A stretch of DNA of 64,000 nucleotides from Shewanella avicenniae (GTDB lineage Bacteria > Pseudomonadota > Gammaproteobacteria > Enterobacterales > Shewanellaceae): contig NZ_CP071503.1 of NCBI RefSeq assembly GCF_017354945.1, positions 4,137,683 through 4,201,682 on the forward strand. The letters are read 5' to 3'. Each line of letters starts with the position of its first letter. The stretch's first letter is position 1. A program made the position numbers and the translations under genes. The notes below the pieces were generated by a model. The model did no database searches. It saw only the letters and a program-made list of their open reading frames with translations, and had not been told where the DNA came from. Shown here piece by piece: positions 20,898 through 31,125 of this stretch.

Positions 20898-22879
20898 GCC
20901 TTCACCTCCGAAGCACCTTTCACAAAGGCATCTTCAATCTTTTCAATTTCATCTGGTTGTACGTAGTAATCCACATCATTGTCATAAGCACGCATGATGA
21001 AGAATACGATTGCCGCGACAAAAGATACGCCAGCTAACCACCAAATGTGCCAAATCAATGCAAAGCTCATTACGGTGAGCGCACCACCAATCAACACACC
21101 AGCAGAGGTGTTCTTTGGCATATGGATAGGCTCATACTTAGCTTCTTTCTTGTAAGCAGTACCTTTCTCTTTCGCGTCCATAAAGGCATCAATGTCATGC
21201 ACTTCTGGGATTTTGGCGAAGTTGTAGAATTGTGGCGGCGACGAAGTCTGCCATTCCAAGGTACGAGCACCCCATGGGTCACCGGTGGTATCCATGTTTT
21301 GCTTACGGTCGCGGAACGAAACAAACAGTTGTTGCAGTTGCGATACGATACCGAACAGGATGATGAAGGCACCCACACAAGCGATATACAACCAGATGTT
21401 CCAATCAGGGTTATCGGTATGGTTCAAACGACGAGTCATACCCAAGAAGCCCAACACGTACAGAGGCATAAAGGCAACGTAGAAACCGATCAACCAGCCC
21501 CAGAACGCACGCTTACCGTATTTCTCATTCAGGTGGAAGCCCATCGCTTTAGGGAACCAGTATGCGAAGCCAGCCAAGTAGCCAAATACCGCACCACCCA
21601 AGATGGTGTTATGGAAGTGAGCAATCAAGAACAAGCTGTTGTGCAATACGAAGTCAGCACCGGGTACGGCCAACAATACGCCTGTCATACCACCGATAGT
21701 AAAGGTGGTCATGAAGCCCAAGGTCCACATGATAGGCACGGTGATACGTACACGACCGCGGTACATAGTGAACAACCAGTTAAACAGTTTCACCCCGGTC
21801 GGCACCGCAATAATCATCGTCATTACGCCGAAGAAGGCGTTAACGTTGGCTCCTGAACCCATGGTAAAGAAGTGGTGCAACCATACGATGAAGCCCAGTA
21901 CCGAAATGGCACCGTTAGCCACGATCATTGAGGTATAACCAAATAGACGCTTAGAGCTGAATGTAGCTACCACTTCAGAGAAGATACCAAACGCTGGCAG
22001 GATTAGGATGTACACCTCAGGGTGACCCCATGCCCAGAACAGGTTGATATACATCATCGCGTTACCACCACCTTCGTTAGTGAAGAAGTGGAAATCGAGG
22101 TAACGGTCAAGTGTTAGCAGACCCAGTGCAGCAGTCAAAATAGGGAATGACGCCACAATCAGGATGTTTGCCCAAGTACATGCCCAAGTAAATACCGGCA
22201 TCTGCATTAACTTCATGCTAGGCGCGCGGCACTTGAATACCGTCACCAAGAAGTTAACACCCGTTAGCAAAGTCCCAAGGCCTGAAATCTGCAATGCCCA
22301 GATGTAGTAGTCAACGCCAACGCCAGGACTGAATGTCAGCTCTGACAATGGTGGATAAGCCACCCAACCAGTCTTAGCAAACTCGCCCACACCTAAAGAG
22401 ATGTTGATGAGGATTGCGCCACCAGCGGTCAACCAGAAGCTCAGGTTGTTCAGGAACGGGAAGGCTACGTCACGCGCACCAATCTGCAATGGCACCACGA
22501 TGTTCATCAGACCCACCATGAATGGCATCGCCATAAAGATGATCATGATAACGCCGTGCGCACTAAAGATTTGGTCATAGTGTTCAGGTGGCAAGTAACC
22601 AGTATTACCGTTAGTTGCCAAGGCCAATTGAGTACGCATCATGATGGCATCAGCAAAACCACGGATCAGCATGATCATGGCCAGTGTGATGTACATAATA
22701 CCTAGACGTTTATGGTCTACGGAGGTAATCCAGTCGCGCCACAAAGGCAGCCACAACTTGTACTTGGTTAGTAGAAATACAACCAAAGCACCAATGATAC
22801 CAACACCGGCCAAGGTTCCCATAACAATGGGTTCGTGATACGGAACCGCATCAATCGAAAGTTTACCTAATAAAGACAT
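20894..22879 (-). CDS. cyoB: Cytochrome o ubiquinol oxidase subunit I
   Basis: The catalytic subunit: reduces O2 to water at a haem-CuB centre and pumps protons. The 661-residue product keeps the key residues: D-channel block QIGARDVAFPFLNN, WGHPEVYIL (CuB His plus the cross-linked Tyr), HHFFTMG (two CuB His) and AHFHNTILGG (haem ligands). Length equals that of E. coli CyoB within a few residues. It starts 8 bp after cyoA. Confidence 0.97.
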   Translation of the reverse strand: MSLLGKLSIDAVPYHEPIVMGTLAGVGIIGALVVFLLTKYKLWLPLWRDWITSVDHKRLGIMYITLAMIMLIRGFADAIMMRTQLALATNGNTGYLPPEHYDQIFSAHGVIMIIFMAMPFMVGLMNIVVPLQIGARDVAFPFLNNLSFWLTAGGAILINISLGVGEFAKTGWVAYPPLSELTFSPGVGVDYYIWALQISGLGTLLTGVNFLVTVFKCRAPSMKLMQMPVFTWACTWANILIVASFPILTAALGLLTLDRYLDFHFFTNEGGGNAMMYINLFWAWGHPEVYILILPAFGIFSEVVATFSSKRLFGYTSMIVANGAISVLGFIVWLHHFFTMGSGANVNAFFGVMTMIIAVPTGVKLFNWLFTMYRGRVRITVPIMWTLGFMTTFTIGGMTGVLLAVPGADFVLHNSLFLIAHFHNTILGGAVFGYLAGFAYWFPKAMGFHLNEKYGKRAFWGWLIGFYVAFMPLYVLGFLGMTRRLNHTDNPDWNIWLYIACVGAFIILFGIVSQLQQLFVSFRDRKQNMDTTGDPWGARTLEWQTSSPPQFYNFAKIPEVHDIDAFMDAKEKGTAYKKEAKYEPIHMPKNTSAGVLIGGALTVMSFALIWHIWWLAGVSFVAAIVFFIMRAYDNDVDYYVQPDEIEKIEDAFVKGASEVKA

Positions 22880-22887
22880 AATGACTC

Positions 22888-23871
22888 CTACGCCTCCCCG
22901 TGAGCTGCGGCATGATCAGCTGAATGATGCATCTGCGGCATTTCTTCTGATGCTTTTGCACCATTATGCTCACCGTGCTCCATTCCTTCGCCGTGCTTGT
23001 TGCCGCCTTTGCCCCAGTCGTTATAGTGCTGCATATACTTCATGACGATCTGGTGGAACAGGCCATCAGTCACAGTACCAAAATATTCTACGGGGTGATT
23101 TTCACTTTCCTCTGCCAACTTCTCATAGCTGTGAGGATTCAGCGGAGTACCACTAGACTTCACTTTAGCTACCCAACTGTTGAAATCAGCATCAGTTTCG
23201 GTCGCAATAGCCTTAAACTTCATACCGGTAAAACCCGCGCCGCTATAGTTGGCTGAGAAGCCATCATACGTACCAGCGTGGTTGGCAATAAGATGAAGTT
23301 TGGTCTCCATACCTGCCATTGAATAGATTTGACTACCCAACTGCGGAATAAAGAACGAATTCATGGTGGAGTCAGAAGTAATCTTAAACTGAACCGGTAC
23401 ATCCTTAGGGAATACCAATTCATTCACGGTAGCAATCCCTTGTTCTGGATAGATAAACAACCATTTCCAGTTAAGCGACACAACTTCAACCACCATGTGG
23501 TCAAGCTGAGTACCGTTAGCATCTTCCAGAGGCTTGTACGGATCCAACTCATGGGTCGTTTTCCAGGTAATAGTGCCCAGAATGATGACGATGATGATTG
23601 GGATCGTCCAAACAACTGACTCAATCTTTGTGGAGTGTGCCCAGTTAGGCATATAGACTTCATCACGACCTTCGCGGTATTTCCAAGCGAAATACAGCGT
23701 CATGAAAATTACAGGAATAACCACTAATAACATCAACACAGTAGCGATGATGATCAGCTCTTTTTCCTGCACACCTACATGACCTTTAGGGTCTAGCACA
23801 CCACCCTCACAGCCAGAAAGCACTAATGCTAAGGCTGCTAAAGCGAACTTACTTAGGCTACGAATAAACAC
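22888..23871 (-). CDS. cyoA: Cytochrome o ubiquinol oxidase subunit II, lipoprotein
   Basis: Subunit II of the quinol oxidase. The product begins with a lipoprotein signal (lipobox LSGC), then two membrane helices and a periplasmic cupredoxin-like domain. The CuA ligands of cytochrome c oxidases are absent, so ubiquinol rather than cytochrome c is the donor. A His/Met-rich tail (HHSADHAAAHGEA) is unusual. I prefer the GTG at 23871, preceded by AGGAAGG with a six-base gap; an ATG at 23907 is in frame but has no good ribosome site. First gene of the operon. Confidence 0.94.
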   Translation of the reverse strand: MFIRSLSKFALAALALVLSGCEGGVLDPKGHVGVQEKELIIIATVLMLLVVIPVIFMTLYFAWKYREGRDEVYMPNWAHSTKIESVVWTIPIIIVIILGTITWKTTHELDPYKPLEDANGTQLDHMVVEVVSLNWKWLFIYPEQGIATVNELVFPKDVPVQFKITSDSTMNSFFIPQLGSQIYSMAGMETKLHLIANHAGTYDGFSANYSGAGFTGMKFKAIATETDADFNSWVAKVKSSGTPLNPHSYEKLAEESENHPVEYFGTVTDGLFHQIVMKYMQHYNDWGKGGNKHGEGMEHGEHNGAKASEEMPQMHHSADHAAAHGEA

Positions 23872-24888
23872 GAAGAACCTTCCTCTAACGACAGAGGTTG
23901 ATAACATCCACCAGTCATTACGATAGGTGGCATTTGCGACGCTACTACAGCAACCAACAGAACATCGGAATTACAATAATAGACGCCGAAACCAATCTGC
24001 ATACATCAAACCTTTGGATGATTGCCAAGTTGCTGATTTTTGGTAAAGGCTGTACGAGTACGCATACAAATCAACGAGGATCTGCATGAGTAAACACTTA
24101 TTCAGTATTCATTAACCTAAAGTTCGTTAAATTTTTACTGGATGGTAGATGGAAGCTTGCTAAAGATATTTTTTATCTTATTGAAATAAAGTAAAAAACA
24201 ACTTAAAAACGCCCCAATTACACTCTTACTAAATATCAGCACCAAAAGCTTAAAAACAGCGATAAAGGTCTGAATGCTAAAGCGAGACTATTGATTGTCT
24301 TTAAAACCGAAAACGTCCAATGTTTACCATGTCATAACGTTTTCAGCGCTTGTCCTATACCTTTAAACTTCAAGCTACTGGCGTTTTGCAATCACACGCA
24401 ATTAATCCAAGAATGTGCCCCTTGTTTAATCGGTCTGATAAACGTGAACATTATCACAAAAAACTTTTGAACACACAATGGTTAAGTGGTTTTACCTAAT
24501 AAGATTTGTCGCCACGCCAGCACTAAATTTAACAATTAATTTACCCAAGGTTAATTCTGTCAATTGGTTACGAAGTTGCCTAATAAATGGATCATTCAGT
24601 CTCGGCGGGCACTAGACATTAGTCCAACGATAGGAAGGATGATGAGAATAACCAAACCATAACGCGCGATTTACCTTTCAACGATGCCGCACGAAGTAAA
24701 ATCAATGCAAAAATAGCGAGTAGAATCTTCTCATTGGTAAGCAAAAGCGAAACGCTCTAGGCAATAATTGGTATTAACCAACCCCTGCAATTGTTCACAT
24801 TGCTCTCTTTGATAGACAGTGTAATCAAATATTGCTCATTCCAATTTCAATCAGCGAATCTTGATCTAAAAATCACTGTGGTTAGCTC
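23872..24888. other. Long AT-rich intergenic region between cyoA and glmS
   Basis: About 1 kb without an intact gene. It should contain the cyo promoter. On the minus strand near 24596-24730 a short hydrophobic coding-like stretch can be read in two frames (LLAIFALILLRAASLKGK, then ILIILPIVGLMSSARRD), suggesting a decayed small membrane-protein gene. The rest shows no clear structure to me. Confidence 0.5.
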
Positions 24889-24931
24889 AAAAAAATCTCG
24901 CTTTCTAATTTGCATTTAAAAAGCGAGATTG
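24889..24931 (-). terminator. Intrinsic terminator of glmS
   Basis: On the minus strand AATCTCGCTTTTT...AAAGCGAGATT is followed by a run of seven T. It lies about 50 bp after the glmS stop. Confidence 0.85.
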
Positions 24932-24982
24932 CTATTTTTATAGTGTAAAATTAAAAATATTATTTATTATCAATGAATTAAA

Positions 24983-26812
24983 TCATTCCACCGTCACTGA
25001 TTTAGCTAAATTACGCGGCTGGTCCACGTCAGTGCCTTTGATTAACGCTACATGGTATGACAACAGCTGCAGTGGCAGGGTATAGATGATCGGTGCGATA
25101 AATTCATCACAGTGCGGCACAGGGATCACCTTCATTGTGTCATCTGAACGGAATTTGGCATCCACATCGGCAAACACATACATTAGGCCGCCACGAGCAC
25201 GTACTTCCTCCACGTTAGACTTGAGTTTTTCCAGCAGCTCGTTGTTCGGCGCTACCACGATCACCGGCATATCGGCATCAATCAGTGCCAAAGGGCCGTG
25301 TTTCAACTCGCCAGATGCGTATGCTTCCGCATGAATATACGAGATCTCTTTTAACTTCAGCGCACCTTCCATCGCTATCGGATATTGCTCGCCGCGACCT
25401 AAGAACAGCGCGTGGCTCTTATCGGCAAAATCTTCTGCCAATGCAGCAATCGCTTCATCCAAAGCCAAGGTTTGCTCCACTTTGGCTGGCAGAGATTGCA
25501 GGCTGTGCACCATCGCAGCTTCTACATCGCTGCCCATGCCATTGTTACGACCAATGACCGCGGTCAACATCAGCAAGCCCGCCAATTGCACGGTAAAGGC
25601 TTTAGTGGATGCTACGCCAATCTCAGCGCCCGCTTTCATCATGTAGGCCATGTCGGACTCGCGCACCAATGAGGAGCCAGGCACGTTACAGATGGTCAGC
25701 GACGCTTTGTAGCCCATCTCTTTGGCAAGGCGCAGTGCTGCCAAAGTATCTGCAGTTTCGCCCGATTGAGAAATGGTGACTAACAAGCTGTTCGGGAAGG
25801 TGAATGACTTGCGATAGCGGAATTCGGAGGCAATCTCGACGTTACATGATACGCCCGCCCATTGTTCCAACCAGTAACGCGCGGTCATCGCCGCATGGTA
25901 TGAGGTACCACAAGCGATGATCTGCACGTGGCGGATATCTTTAAGCAACGCTTCCGCATTATCACCAAACGCATCAGCAATCACTTTACCGCTGCTGATG
26001 CGCTGATCTAACGTACGCGCCAGCGCTAAAGGCTGTTCGTGGATCTCTTTCAACATGTAATGGCGGTATTCGCCTTTATCACCCGTGTCGTGTGATACTT
26101 CGGTTTCTTTCGCTTCACGAGTAACGGCATTACCTGCGGCATCAAAGATGCTGACACTGCGGCGCGTAATTTCGGCCACATCGCCTTCTTCCAAATAAGC
26201 AAACTTACGGGTAACGGGTAGCAGTGCCATGATGTCAGAAGCGACAAAGTTCTCACCCAGACCAAAACCAACCACCAGCGGGCTGCCGCTACGAGCAACC
26301 ACCATACGCTCACTATCGCGACGGTCGATAACGACTGTGCCATAAGCACCTTCCAGCTGTTTTACAGTGGCTTGAACTGCAGCGAGCAAAGAATTATTAG
26401 ATTTCAGTTCATGGTGTACAAGGTGGCCGATAACTTCAGTGTCAGTATCTGATTCAAACTGATAACCCAAAGCCTGCAGTTGTTCGCGCAGCTCGGCGTG
26501 GTTTTCAATAATACCGTTATGCACTACGGCGATATCCCCGGCAGATTGATGTGGGTGCGCGTTGCGTTCGCTTGGTTCACCGTGAGTCGCCCAACGAGTG
26601 TGCGCAATACCAGTGCCACCGGGCAATGGTTGCTCGTCTAGAGCATTAACAAGCTCTTGTACTTTACCCACCCGACGAGTGCGTTGAAGTTCGCCTTGAT
26701 GAATCACGGCAACACCAGCAGAATCATAACCGCGATATTCGAGGCGCTTGAGTCCTTCTAGCAAAATTTCTGTTACGTCACGTTGTGCAACAGCACCGAC
26801 GATTCCACACAT
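24983..26812 (-). CDS. glmS: Glucosamine-6-phosphate synthase
   Basis: Makes glucosamine-6-phosphate from fructose-6-phosphate and glutamine, the entry to UDP-GlcNAc for peptidoglycan and LPS. The 609-residue product equals the E. coli length. It begins MCGIVG, where Cys2 is the glutaminase nucleophile, followed by the GATase domain (to about 240) and two SIS sugar isomerase domains (SQSGETADT; STKAFTVQ). The C-terminus PRNLAKSVTVE is the conserved active-site tail. It lies 23 bp after the DeoR-type regulator gene, so the two are cotranscribed. Confidence 0.97.
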   Translation of the reverse strand: MCGIVGAVAQRDVTEILLEGLKRLEYRGYDSAGVAVIHQGELQRTRRVGKVQELVNALDEQPLPGGTGIAHTRWATHGEPSERNAHPHQSAGDIAVVHNGIIENHAELREQLQALGYQFESDTDTEVIGHLVHHELKSNNSLLAAVQATVKQLEGAYGTVVIDRRDSERMVVARSGSPLVVGFGLGENFVASDIMALLPVTRKFAYLEEGDVAEITRRSVSIFDAAGNAVTREAKETEVSHDTGDKGEYRHYMLKEIHEQPLALARTLDQRISSGKVIADAFGDNAEALLKDIRHVQIIACGTSYHAAMTARYWLEQWAGVSCNVEIASEFRYRKSFTFPNSLLVTISQSGETADTLAALRLAKEMGYKASLTICNVPGSSLVRESDMAYMMKAGAEIGVASTKAFTVQLAGLLMLTAVIGRNNGMGSDVEAAMVHSLQSLPAKVEQTLALDEAIAALAEDFADKSHALFLGRGEQYPIAMEGALKLKEISYIHAEAYASGELKHGPLALIDADMPVIVVAPNNELLEKLKSNVEEVRARGGLMYVFADVDAKFRSDDTMKVIPVPHCDEFIAPIIYTLPLQLLSYHVALIKGTDVDQPRNLAKSVTVE

Positions 26813-26835
26813 AATGGCTATCCCTAATAAAAATA

Positions 26836-27609
26836 TTAATTGTTAACTGTATCCACCAGCAGCAACTGGATACCTCGTGCACGAATAGTGTTTGCGGCAT
26901 CTGCGGCTAAACGATTATCGGTGACGAGAATGTCTATCGACCCCCATGGAAGTTCCAAGTTGGGAATACGACGTTGAATTTTGTCGGCTTCGAGCATGAC
27001 AATGACCTGCTGTGACACTTCGGCCATCACTTTACTGAGGCCAGTCAACTCATTGAACGTGGTGGTACCTCGCTCGAGGTCAATACCATCGGCACCGATA
27101 AACAGTTGATCGAAATTGTAAGAACGCAGCACCTGCTCAGCCATTTGCCCTTGAAACGACTCAGAGTGAGGATCCCAAGTACCACCGGTCATCAATAAGG
27201 TAGGTTCATGTTCCAACTCATGAATCGCGTTAGCTAATTGCAAGGAGTTAGTCATCACCACCAAGCCACGTTTATGGTTCAGTTCGGGAATTAACCCCAG
27301 CGTAGTCGTTCCACAGTCGATGATAATGCGGTTGTGATCGCGAATAAGTTCGGCAGCTTTTGCGGCGATGGCGAGTTGATTAGCGGATGGGCCACTGGCT
27401 GGCGCAACCGCAATCTCTTGCGGCAATGGGATGGCACCACCATAACGGCGTAGCAATAGGCCATCTTTTTCGAGCGCAGCGAGATCTTTGCGAATGGTGA
27501 CTTCGGAAGTACTGAATTCGGCAGCCAACTGTTCGACACTGACTTCACCAGTGAGATTGAGCCGTTCCACAATAGTGCGGCGGCGTTGTTGGGTATTGCG
27601 CTTGGTCAT
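26836..27609 (-). CDS. DeoR-family transcriptional regulator upstream of glmS
   Basis: A 257-residue sugar-phosphate-responsive repressor type. The N-terminal winged helix (RRRTIVERLNLTGEVSVEQLAAEFSTSEVTIRKDLAALEKDG) is followed by the DeoRC effector domain (IDCGTTTLGLIPEL; FIGADGID). Location directly before glmS suggests control of amino-sugar metabolism, matching what has been described as GlmR/AgaR-like regulators in Alteromonadales. The effector is not shown by the sequence. Confidence 0.9.
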   Translation of the reverse strand: MTKRNTQQRRRTIVERLNLTGEVSVEQLAAEFSTSEVTIRKDLAALEKDGLLLRRYGGAIPLPQEIAVAPASGPSANQLAIAAKAAELIRDHNRIIIDCGTTTLGLIPELNHKRGLVVMTNSLQLANAIHELEHEPTLLMTGGTWDPHSESFQGQMAEQVLRSYNFDQLFIGADGIDLERGTTTFNELTGLSKVMAEVSQQVIVMLEADKIQRRIPNLELPWGSIDILVTDNRLAADAANTIRARGIQLLLVDTVNN

Positions 27610-27702
27610 AAATCACCTAAATTTCGATTCGAAACAAATTATAACTATTCGAAACTTGTGAGCAAGCATATTCGGCAAGGTTTTCCGTTAAAAGCACTAA
27701 AA

Positions 27703-27735
27703 ATACAAAAGCACCTTAAACGGTGCTTTTGAAAC
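27703..27735 (-). terminator. Intrinsic terminator of glmU
   Basis: AAAAGCACC-TTAAAC-GGTGCTTTT with T-rich sequence after it on the minus strand, between glmU and the regulator gene. Confidence 0.82.
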
Positions 27736-27753
27736 GAAAGTTAACAGAAAAAC

Positions 27754-29121
27754 TTAACTAGTTTTCTTTTTTACTGGTCGCGGCCAACCCACAATGTGAC
27801 GTTGTTTCACTCGAGTAATCACCAATTCATCTTCACCCACATCACAAGTAATGGTTGACCCTGCACCCAGCGTGGCATTTTTACCCACTGTCACCGGCGC
27901 AACCAACTGGGTATCACTGCCGACAAACACGCCATCTTCAATCACGGTCAGGTGTTTATTGGCACCATCGTAGTTGCAGGTGATGGTACCGGCGCCGATA
28001 TTAACGCCGCTGCCGATCTGCGCATCACCTAAATAGGTTAAGTGGCCGGCTTTAGAGCCTTCACCCAACACCGCTTTCTTCATCTCGACGAAGTTACCGA
28101 CATGGGCATCAGTTTTCAGTTCAGCACCAGGGCGAAGACGCGCAAATGGACCCGCACTAGCGGCATTGCCAAGTTTGGCGCCTTCAATAATACTGTAAGG
28201 TTTGATTTCGGCGTTATCGGCAATCTGACAATCTTTAAGGATCGACCCCGCGCCAATAGTGACGTTATTGCCAAGCACAACGATGCCTTCAAAAATCACA
28301 TTCACATCGATCATCACATCCATACCGATTGTGACATCACCGCGAATATCGATGCGGGCTGGATCGCGCAGGTTAGCGCCATTGAGCATGAGTTCTTCAG
28401 CGCGACGTGCTTGGTAGGCACGTTCCAGCGTTGCCAGTTGGACGCGGTTATTGGCGCCTTCCGTTTCAATCGCATGAGTCGGATGCGCAGTCGCAATTGC
28501 AACGCCTTCAGCGTGCGCCATTGCGACGATATCAGTGAGGTAAAACTCGCCTTGTGCATTGTTGTTGTCTAGCTTTGCCAACCAGGCTTTCAGCTGCTTG
28601 CCCGGTACCACCATAATGCCGCTGTTGACTTCATTAATTGCCAGTTGTTCAGCGTTGGCGTCTTTCTGCTCGACAATACCAACCACTTGGCCGTTATCGC
28701 GCACGATGCGACCATAACCGGTCGGGTTATCTAGTTTGACGGTCAGCAGCGCCATACCATTTGTAGTGCGCGCATCCAGCAGCGCTTGCAAAGTATTGGT
28801 TTGGATTAGCGGCACATCACCATAAAGAATGAGTACGCTGTCATCATCGCTGATATGTGGTACGACTTGCGCCACTGCATGACCAGTACCCAATTGTTCT
28901 GCTTGTTCAATCCATTGCAATGTACTGTCATTCACTGCAGCTTGTAGTTTGTCGCCACCATAGCCATAGATCAGATTTATGCTGTCTGCATTGAGCGACT
29001 TCGCGGTATCGATCACGTGTTGCACCATCGCTTTATGAGCGACCTTGTGCAGCACTTTCGGTAAGTCAGAGCGCATACGAGTCCCTTTACCCGCAGCAAG
29101 AATGACAACATTGAGCGACAT
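27754..29121 (-). CDS. glmU: Bifunctional GlmU (GlcN-1-P acetyltransferase / GlcNAc-1-P uridylyltransferase)
   Basis: Makes UDP-GlcNAc in two steps. The N-terminal uridylyltransferase domain shows LAAGKGTRMRSDLPKVLHK, and the C-terminal half is a left-handed beta-helix of hexapeptide repeats (about residues 250-440) with the acetyltransferase site (HLTYLGDAQIGSGVNIGAGT). 455 residues, normal. I chose the ATG at 29121 because AGGGA stands six bases upstream; the ATG two codons earlier is too close to it. It shares the pathway with glmS, which lies downstream in the same direction. Confidence 0.96.
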   Translation of the reverse strand: MSLNVVILAAGKGTRMRSDLPKVLHKVAHKAMVQHVIDTAKSLNADSINLIYGYGGDKLQAAVNDSTLQWIEQAEQLGTGHAVAQVVPHISDDDSVLILYGDVPLIQTNTLQALLDARTTNGMALLTVKLDNPTGYGRIVRDNGQVVGIVEQKDANAEQLAINEVNSGIMVVPGKQLKAWLAKLDNNNAQGEFYLTDIVAMAHAEGVAIATAHPTHAIETEGANNRVQLATLERAYQARRAEELMLNGANLRDPARIDIRGDVTIGMDVMIDVNVIFEGIVVLGNNVTIGAGSILKDCQIADNAEIKPYSIIEGAKLGNAASAGPFARLRPGAELKTDAHVGNFVEMKKAVLGEGSKAGHLTYLGDAQIGSGVNIGAGTITCNYDGANKHLTVIEDGVFVGSDTQLVAPVTVGKNATLGAGSTITCDVGEDELVITRVKQRHIVGWPRPVKKKTS

Positions 29122-29200
29122 ATCCATTCCCTGTTATTTAAAGACCCGCGCATTTTAACTAAATCGAGATTACAGGTCAGCGTTTCTTGTATTTTGAAAT

Positions 29201-29226
29201 AAAAAAGGCGCCCTAAGGCGCCTTTT
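29201..29226 (-). terminator. Terminator of the atp operon
   Basis: AAAAGGCGCC-CTAA-GGCGCCTTTT followed by T-rich sequence on the minus strand, 14 bp after atpC. Confidence 0.88.
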
Positions 29227-29239
29227 CAGCAGAGTTACA

Positions 29240-29668
29240 TTATCTGGCAATGTTCTTCTTGATAGTTTCGACAACACGCAGTTGAGCAATAGCTTTTGCT
29301 AGCTCCATTGCGGCTGCAGCATAGTTGAAGTCTGCACCAGCATTAGCCATTTCGGCTTCTGCACGACGCTTAGCTTCAACGGCGGCTTGCTCGTCGATCT
29401 CATCGGCACGCATTACAACGTCAGCCAATACAGATACAGAAGAAGGTTGTACTTCCAGAATACCACCTGAAAGATAGAACACTTCTTCTTGGCCGTCTTG
29501 CTTGACGATGCGCGCCATGCCAGGTTTGATATTGGTCAATAGCGGGGTGTGACCAGGCATTACGCCCAATTCACCTTCAGAACCGGTTACCTGTAAGCTG
29601 GCCACTAGACCAGAATAGATACGGTTTTCTGCGCTGACGATATCAAGTTGTACTGTCATGGCTGCCAT
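29240..29668 (-). CDS. atpC: ATP synthase F1 subunit epsilon
   Basis: Part of the central stalk of F1 and an intrinsic inhibitor of hydrolysis. The 142-residue product has the N-terminal beta-sandwich (VQLDIVSAENRIYSG, GELGVMPGHTPLLT) and a two-helix C-terminal domain (AEAEMANAGADFNYAAAAMELAKA). Last gene of atpIBEFHAGDC, 33 bp after atpD. Confidence 0.97.
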   Translation of the reverse strand: MAAMTVQLDIVSAENRIYSGLVASLQVTGSEGELGVMPGHTPLLTNIKPGMARIVKQDGQEEVFYLSGGILEVQPSSVSVLADVVMRADEIDEQAAVEAKRRAEAEMANAGADFNYAAAAMELAKAIAQLRVVETIKKNIAR

Positions 29669-29701
29669 CCTGTTCTCCTATGTTAACCGAGCAAAACTCG
29701 A

Positions 29702-31090
29702 TTACTTTTTATTGGCTTTCTCAACGGCTTCGTCGATTGAACCAACCATATAGAACACTTGTTCTGGCAGATCATCATATTCACCGTTCAGAATTCCCTT
29801 AAAGCCACGGATAGTGTCTTTCAGAGAAACATATTTACCAGGAGAACCAGTAAATACTTCTGCTACGTGGAATGGCTGAGACAGGAAACGCTCAATCTTA
29901 CGAGCACGTGACACTGTCATCTTGTCGTCATCTGACAGTTCGTCCATACCCAAAATCGCGATGATGTCTTTCAGCTCTTTGTAACGCTGCAGTACGTTTT
30001 GTACGCCTGTTGCTGTGTCATAGTGCTCTTGACCAACTACTTGTGGATCCAGCTGACGTGAAGTCGAATCCAGTGGGTCAACCGCTGGGTAGATACCCAG
30101 AGAAGCAATTTGACGTGACAGTACTACGGTCGCATCCAAGTGAGCGAAGGTAGTTGCAGGGCTTGGGTCGGTCAAGTCGTCCGCAGGTACGTATACCGCT
30201 TGTACCGAAGTGATAGAACCCACTTTGGTAGAAGTAATACGTTCTTGCAGAACACCCATCTCTTCAGCCAGTGTTGGCTGATAACCCACAGCTGATGGCA
30301 TACGACCCAGCAGTGCTGATACTTCAGTACCAGCCAAGGTGTAACGGTAGATGTTGTCTACGAACAACAGTACGTCACGGCCTTCGTCACGGAATTTTTC
30401 CGCCATGGTCAAACCGGTCAACGCCACACGCAGACGGTTGCCTGGTGGTTCGTTCATCTGACCGTAAACCATTGCCACTTTGTCGAGTACGCCTGATTCC
30501 TGCATTTCGTAGTAGAAGTCGTTACCTTCACGGGTACGTTCACCTACACCAGCAAATACAGACAAACCTGAGTGAGCTTTTGCGATGTTGTTAATCAGTT
30601 CCATCATGTTAACTGTTTTACCAACACCCGCACCACCGAACAGACCAACTTTACCACCCTTAGCGAATGGGCATACCAAGTCGATTACCTTGATACCAGT
30701 TTCCAGCAGTTCAGTAGTATTTGATTGCTCTTCGTATGAAGGAGCTGCACGGTGGATAACGTATTTTTCGTCTTCACCGATAGGACCCGCTTCATCCACT
30801 GGCTCACCCAAAACGTTCATGATACGGCCCAAAGTGGCAGTACCAACAGGAACAGAAATAGGAGAACCTGTGTTTTCAACCTCAATACCACGACGCAAAC
30901 CGTCAGAAGTACCCATAGCGATGGTACGAACTACACCACCACCGAGCTGTTGCTGCACTTCCAGCACCAGACCATTACAGGAACCTTCACCTACGATTTT
31001 CAGAGCGTCATATACCTGAGGTACAGCATCTTGTGGAAACTCTACGTCCACAACCGCGCCAATTACTTGGACAACAGTACCTGTGCTCAT
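29702..31090 (-). CDS. atpD: ATP synthase F1 subunit beta
   Basis: The catalytic subunit that makes ATP. The 462-residue product contains the P-loop GGAGVGKTV, the catalytic Glu in GERTREGNDFY, LLFVDNIYRYT (Walker B) and the DELSDDD region that contacts gamma. Very close to the E. coli sequence throughout. It lies 35 bp after atpG. Confidence 0.98.
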   Translation of the reverse strand: MSTGTVVQVIGAVVDVEFPQDAVPQVYDALKIVGEGSCNGLVLEVQQQLGGGVVRTIAMGTSDGLRRGIEVENTGSPISVPVGTATLGRIMNVLGEPVDEAGPIGEDEKYVIHRAAPSYEEQSNTTELLETGIKVIDLVCPFAKGGKVGLFGGAGVGKTVNMMELINNIAKAHSGLSVFAGVGERTREGNDFYYEMQESGVLDKVAMVYGQMNEPPGNRLRVALTGLTMAEKFRDEGRDVLLFVDNIYRYTLAGTEVSALLGRMPSAVGYQPTLAEEMGVLQERITSTKVGSITSVQAVYVPADDLTDPSPATTFAHLDATVVLSRQIASLGIYPAVDPLDSTSRQLDPQVVGQEHYDTATGVQNVLQRYKELKDIIAILGMDELSDDDKMTVSRARKIERFLSQPFHVAEVFTGSPGKYVSLKDTIRGFKGILNGEYDDLPEQVFYMVGSIDEAVEKANKK

Positions 31091-31125
31091 GATTAATCCT
31101 CTAAAACTTGTCTTCGTTACCCAGC

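Noticed and set aside
22888..23871. Cytochrome c oxidase subunit II instead of quinol oxidase
   Set aside because: The CuA-binding Cys/His/Met residues are absent and the operon order is cyoABCDE.
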